This document shows, one piece after another, positions 58,825 to 64,000 of a stretch of 64,000 bases of DNA. Each line of letters begins with the position of its first letter. The first letter of the stretch is position 1. Source of the DNA: Tamarix chinensis (Eukaryota > Streptophyta > Magnoliopsida > Caryophyllales > Tamaricaceae); NCBI GenBank assembly GCA_030549775.1, contig CM060174.1, positions 28,400,117-28,464,116 of the forward strand, in the 5' to 3' direction. A program made the position numbers and the translations under genes. The notes below the pieces were generated by a model. That model ran no database searches and had not been told where the DNA came from. It was given only the letters and a program-made list of their open reading frames with translations.

Positions 58825-61190
58825 TATAGTACCCCATCCTAAAATCCTTCAAAATATATGTAAAATTAGGTGGATATGAAATAAATTATCTTTGGTTTTG
58901 AAAGGGGCATGAAATTCTAATAAAAATGTGAATTTCATACGTATTGATACACTAATATGCTGAGAGATTGACAAATTTATTCTCGAAGAAAAAGTTAACT
59001 AGTTTGATAAAATCGATTAACTAGTTATTCTACGATTTCATATCCTTTTTTTTATTTTTATATAAATCTCTTTCTAATGTTTATGAAAATTTATAATTAG
59101 AATTTATTTGTACTAATTAGAATATTTATGTTGTTTGGGATTATTTTATATTATTTTGATTATTATATGCTTTTATTTTGTTAAATTTCTCCAAAATGCA
59201 CTTTCTAAAACATAGATTACCTTCTCTCTTTTCTATCATATCCCTCTCTCTCTTTTGGCAGCTAAGTTGAGTGTTTAACTTCTAGCACCCTTCCCTAAAT
59301 TACCAACATTCTTTCATATCTCTCTCTAACTACTCTCAACATCCGTCATACCATCATATCTACCCCTACCCCTTTGGTTCCCCACACTCAATCATGCCAC
59401 TATTATCCCTCTGCCTCTCATAGATGTTAACCAAATCTCCCTCCTATGCTCTCCATTTCGTATTCATTTAACTTCTTACCACCTACACTTGCTCATTGTC
59501 TCCCTTATCTTTGTGGAAAATTTTCTATGTATTGAACATTCCTTCAATCTTTTCGCTTTTATTTTATTTTGGAAATTAGAGGCTTGCCTCTTGTTTTATT
59601 CCCTTACATAGTTAAATTATTATCCCTTATCTACTCTAATAATTTCAACTTAGTTCTCCCTTATTTCTCTTTAGTAAGGAAGGATTAAGGTTTTAGAAAT
59701 ATTAAAGATTCTAGCTTCATTTTTCTCGGAATTCTATTTTTTGAAAAAAGATTGAGTTATGTTTCTCTTCTTATTTTTCTTATTCTTATTCTTATTCTTC
59801 TTCTTTATATGGTTTTCTTTTATTTTAATGGAGTTTTAATGGTTTTGACTTTTGATTCTCCTAGGAATTGAGGTCTTGCTGGATAGCCATCAAGTAGGAA
59901 TTTTGTGCTAGAAGAATTACTTCAAGGTAAGGCATTCATATCATTAATATGAATGAGGTTTTTCTTGATTATTATGATTCCATGTTATTGGTGTATTTTT
60001 TTGTTAAACATGGGCTAAGTGTATTCTAGATTTTGAGTATGGTAGAATTTTGTTATAAAATTAAGCACTATTGGTTTCTCTAATTTTATGCATAATTTGG
60101 AAATTTAAGTATGATTTTTTTTAAATACCTACATCACCATGTATCCATGTGATTCCATGTATGGAACATATATCTTTTTTTTTAATGAAATAGAAGCATG
60201 CTGCAATTAATATGGTAAAGTTTTAAGAATGTTGTTTTGTATTACAAGTTTAGGTGTTATTTTACCTAGACCATTGGATTAATTCAAAGCTATTGACCAG
60301 TGAAACTGTGACTAAAGTGGTCTTGTCTCTTCTTAAATCCATCAATCGGTTATACTAAACCCATCGACTTATTTTTCATGGATAGTCTATCAATGAGACC
60401 AACCCATCAACTATTCAATGATCATATTTTTATTTCATATCTAATAAGACTAGAATAATCAACTGGTCCCAAGGAGGAATTTATTAGTCCAACTATATGC
60501 TACCTTGTTCATTTTTTTTTTCTTCTTTAGGACTTTATGTTAATAGCTCCATGTAATTACAACATTTAAGCTATGATTTAAAAAATGTTTACCCTAGAGT
60601 ATATAAGAATCATAATGGTGATGTTTAGAATTTTAATTGGTTAAGTTTGGTGTCATCTCTAAATACACATTTGGTAGCTTTTATGCCTAGTGATGTGTTT
60701 GGTGTTATCACTTGGAAACACCCACTTTGTTATTTATGGAATTAATCTGTGATTTATGATATACTTGGATAATTGATAATAATTGAATAAGATTTCATTT
60801 GAGCTTTTTTCTCTGAATCTTGGGTAGTTGACCTAGAGTTAGTGGGTAGGTCATGTTGTGAATTATATTTTTCACTTAGGAACTATTTCTTTCTCTACCA
60901 AGTTGTGCCCGGTAGAGTGGTATACACATATCTTTATGGTATAGGATTATACTATGGTATGCTAGCATGACATTTGTGTCAAGTTCGAGTAGCCCCTTCA
61001 CACTTTGTATTGTCCATTACTTAGGCAGGTGTAGTATCACAACTTTTTAGCTTTCGTGAACAAGGAATTTAAGGTGTGGTGGGTAAGGTATTCTAGTACA
61101 AACCCCTTGATATAATTTGACCTCATGTAATGGGTGTGGTATCCCTTTCTCATATGGCTACCAAAAAAAACAGAAAGTGAAACTCAAAGT
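58825..61190 (+). mobile_element. LTR of the same family as E, 3' end missing (copy K)
   Basis: Start TATAGTACCCCATCC is a decayed TGTAATACCCC. Along its length it resembles E in the same order: a GTTAACTAGTTTGATAAAATC region, a CT-rich leader with TCTCTCTCTTTTGGCAGC (59225-59270), AAGGTAAGGCATTCATA (59931), then CCCATCGACTTATTTT (60361). The 3' end matching 21640-22194 of E is absent. A hAT transposase remnant starts soon after, so the break could be that insertion. No coding was seen. Confidence 0.58.
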
Positions 61191-61239
61191 AATAAAGATT
61201 ATAGGTACACAGAAATTTTAATGCAAAAAATAAACTGAG

Positions 61240-62970
61240 AAAAATATCTAATGTGTGGGATCATGTTAGTAAATTTCCTTAAATGGAAACTAGTTTTCAA
61301 TAAAAATGTCATGTAGAGAGATGTGTTATGTGTGTCATATTTGATAATGTTTTGGCTATTGAAATTGTAAGGTTGATAATGATGTCATAAGGAAAGCTAT
61401 ATGTCCTTTCATATTCTAAGGAGATCATTCATTTACTTTAGTTGAGGAATGAGAGTTTAGAAGGATGGTCTCAAGGTTTTTTAATAGATTTTCAGCCTTT
61501 TTGTCAGGCTGCTTCTAATAGAGAGATTATGTTCATATATTTGCGAGAAAGAGAGATAGTGATGGATATGTTAATGAATACTTCTGGCCTTATATTTTTA
61601 ATAATGGATAATTGGAAATATAGCCATATAGGAGAGGAGTATTTTTGTGTAACTATTTATTTTGTTGATGATTCTTGGAATTTTCATAACTAATTTTACA
61701 TTTTAAGGCACTAACCCCACCGTTATATAGTATAAGTATTGCAAATGATATTAGCATGTTTTTATCACATTGGAATATAGGACATAAAGTTTTGATTACA
61801 AACATTAATAATGCTAGCCATAATGATATGATGATATTGAAGCTTAAACAAAGTCTTCAAGTTAGAGATTAATTGGTGGATGATGGCTCTTTTTTTTAGA
61901 GTGCAATGTTATGCCCATATCTTGAATTTATTTGTGCAAACTAGTTTGAATATTATTGAGATTATTATTGAAGAGTCACGTGCAATGATTAGATATGTGA
62001 CTAGATATGTACGTAGAGAGACAAAATTTTTTGATATTGTTCTAAATAGGTTCAATTTGGAGGTTAAGAGAAAAATCCATTTGGGTATCACTATAAAATA
62101 GAACTCCATATGGGAAATGATATATTATGTCTTATATTTTATGCATGTGTTTATCTATTTAGGATATGGTGATTGATATATGATAAAATTATTGATTTCT
62201 AGTGATAAATGGATTATGTTGTTTGATCTTCATAAGTTTCTTGGTATCTTTTATAAAGTGACACCTATGTTTTTTGTTTTGAAATCTCCAACATCAAAAA
62301 AATATTTGAAAGAAGCCTATGTTCATTCTCATCTCTTTGGGACAATAAAGTGTGAAAACTCTGTGTTGAGTGATATAGAGGGTAAGCTCTCAAAATTTTA
62401 TAAGTATTAGACTAAGTATACTATAGTTTTATCATGTAAAACTATATTAGATCGATGATTTAAGATAAAGATGGTTGAATATTTCTTTAATGAGTTGTTT
62501 AGAGTGGAAGAAGTATAGATAAAGGTCTCAAATGTGTTAGGTACACTATAATCTATATATGATCATTATATAAAACATTCCAACCCTACATTTTTACCAA
62601 ACAGGATTTCTAATGCCAAAAGTAGTACTTAGGGAAGGGTATTTAGCAATTATCAAGTGTCTAAGGGAGGACATATAGTTAATTTTGAGATAAAAGTTAG
62701 CTATATGATAATTTAGTGGACAAATCACCATATGATTTGCATTATAAGTTAGATATCCAAGAGTAATGGAAGAGTTCTTTCCATAGGTATCTTATGCTAT
62801 CTTTAATGGCATGGGATATTTTATCTATTCCAATTTCTACTTTTGTATCAAACTATGCATTTAACATTGATTGAAAGACCATATGCCCCACTAGGAGCTC
62901 ATTGAATCAGATACCATTCAAGCTTTTATATATGTTCAAGATTGGTTGCAATCATGTGGTAATTAAGTAC
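61240..62970 (+). pseudogene. hAT transposase pseudogene (BED finger to C-terminal dimerisation region)
   Basis: Read in shifting frames: SNVWDHVSKF (61240, start of a BED-type zinc finger), ERCVMCVIFDN, EFRRMVSRFF (61455), then DNWKYSHIGEEYFCVTIYFV (61610-61670), a VLITNINNASHNDM segment where the catalytic-core Asp-Asn is expected (61790-61830), RVQCYAHILNLFVQ (61900), KWIMLFDLHKFLGIFYKVTP (62208-62270), VLSCKTILDR.FKIKMVEYF (62425-62480), and finally MAWDILSIPISTFVSN and IQAFIYVQDWL (62806-62960), the hATC dimerisation region. The order is that of plant hAT transposases of the zinc finger BED/RICESLEEPER type, though RICESLEEPER-like genes can be domesticated. Stops and frameshifts make this one inactive. 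Terminal inverted repeats were not found. Confidence 0.87.
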
Positions 62971-63844
62971 TTATCAATTTTTTTCATAATCTTTTATTTC
63001 AATTTTGGCTTATAATTTTATCCTTTCTTGACATAGATGAATTATTAGCTAACATTCATTTTGATGAAGCTTATAAGGAAGTAGAAGATGATTTCTCATT
63101 ATAAAATGAGGTAAAAAAAAACTCACTTAAAAAAATTTAACTTACAATAGATATGTGGCTAAAAATAAAGAATCGTTGCATTTTTGTTTTTAACTAAAAC
63201 TCAGCATAGACATACATATTATTTTTTTGATTGATATACTAATTTTTAAATACCAATAACTTAGTTTTAGCCAATAATAGCCATGAAAAAGGGAAGTACA
63301 TGCTAATTTTATACTTGTTTACTTTTGTGTTTAGGTGTAACAACAACTCACTCTAAGTAGATAAATTGGAGAGTTATATTATTCAATTGTAACAACAACA
63401 AACCCAAAGTAATTTTAAAATTTACGTTTTTTATGAAATGAATTTTATGAGAATATAGAGAACTTCATATGGTTCTTTAAAGCTTCAACATGTTTTGTTT
63501 GTTGATGCTCTTACATTGTATTTGTTATAACATTTGGTTTATGGTGATCTTGTTACTTGTTTTGATTTGCAAGTTAATTGAGTTTATTCTTTTGGGTTTT
63601 AGATTTTTTTCCCTTGTCCTTGATAATCAAGAAATGAAGCTAATATTGATTAAAGACAACAGAAGGGAGATTAGAGTATGCGGTCATTGATGAATGTCCA
63701 CTACATCCTTTTCTCAGGTGTTTTTATGTTTGTTAATACTAATTCTTGAGCATATCATATTCATACAATTTTATGGCTTATGAATTATGTGTTTCTCCAA
63801 CAAATCTTCACATGTGTCATAATTCAAAAATTCTCAATATAGAA
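62971..63844. other. AT-rich region, nothing identified
   Basis: It may hold the 3' non-coding part of the hAT element. The frame 63490-63690 is hydrophobic and T-rich and I do not call it a gene. Confidence 0.45.
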
Positions 63845-64000
63845 TGTAACACCCCAAAAATTTGGACTAGAAATTTTTGTTTCAAGATAATGCACAAGAA
63901 TTTTTAAAAGAAAAACAAGGTGACATTATTTCCATATTAACCTTGAGGGAGGCATGATCATAACCTATCAAATGCTTGGTATAAGGTAAAGTAGAAAAAT
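63845..64000 (-). mobile_element. Terminus of another Tekay-like LTR, cut by the window end
   Basis: TGTAACACCCCAAAAATTTG followed by GACTAGAAATTTTTGTTTCA is close to the left end of C (TGTAACACCCCCAAAATTCA, CTACTAAAAAATTTTG). By that comparison it is an LTR 3' end read on the minus strand. No primer site lies to its left, so it is a 3' or solo LTR. Confidence 0.65.

Noticed and set aside
1..64000. CRISPR arrays, operons, bacterial promoters, tRNA or rRNA genes
   Set aside because: Read on both strands; the direct repeats found are minisatellites or LTR units, and no tRNA or rRNA sequence was recognised.
1..64000. Integrated pararetrovirus or other viral copies
   Set aside because: The RT, protease and gag pieces all fall in Ty3/gypsy, Ty1/copia or LINE order with LTRs or matching context. 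No movement protein or viral coat protein pattern was seen.

Overview
This window looks like nuclear DNA from a flowering plant with a large, repeat-rich genome. It is AT-rich, has no dense bacterial-type coding, and is packed with plant lineages of transposable elements: Tekay/Del-like and other chromoviral Ty3/gypsy elements, Ty1/copia, an L1-type LINE, CACTA and hAT. I found no intact host gene. The only host-gene sequence I can support is a full-length but dead histone H4 copy at 17267-17578. The open frames in the window are short pieces of decayed transposon proteins or by-products of simple repeats. I cannot name the species.

Layout. 1-17089: one old Tekay-like Ty3/gypsy element on the minus strand (element B). 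Its gag, protease, reverse transcriptase, RNase H, integrase and chromodomain remnants are all recognisable. Its 3' LTR is interrupted by another LTR (1-1152), its pol by a solo LTR (4139-5719, target duplication RGCTT), and its 5' LTR by a 4.6 kb solo LTR (9548-14125, target duplication GTACT). 17267-17578: histone H4 pseudogene. 17889-24006: a broken LTR containing a CACTA-like miniature element and a 3.3 kb LTR. 24007-30018: a plus-strand chromovirus with an internal deletion and two nested hAT-type miniature elements. 30779-34053: another large LTR. 35474-41849: three gypsy gag/protease fragments, two of them head to head. 41849-42607: two LTR ends in opposite orientation. 42640-46484: a decayed LINE on the minus strand. 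46793-47523: a GC-richer, probably young solo LTR. 47675-49232: another LTR. 50077-56305: a Ty1/copia element with both 1.7 kb LTRs, a deleted interior and a fresh hAT miniature element (53058-53544) with perfect ends. 56800-58650: CACTA transposase remnant, minus strand. 58825-61190: LTR. 61240-62970: hAT transposase pseudogene, plus strand. 63845-64000: start of one more LTR.

The parts do not work together as a pathway. They record successive insertions: old coding elements hit by later LTR elements, LTR-LTR recombination leaving solo LTRs, and scattered DNA transposons. I saw no sign of a new functional system. The observations I rate highest are the exact-length H4 pseudogene, the triplicated primer-binding-site region at 41658-41849, the head-to-head gag pair at 35474-40109, the clean hAT miniature element, and a pol deletion joined at a short shared sequence near 28726. 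Everything was read by eye; boundaries marked approximate would need alignment.
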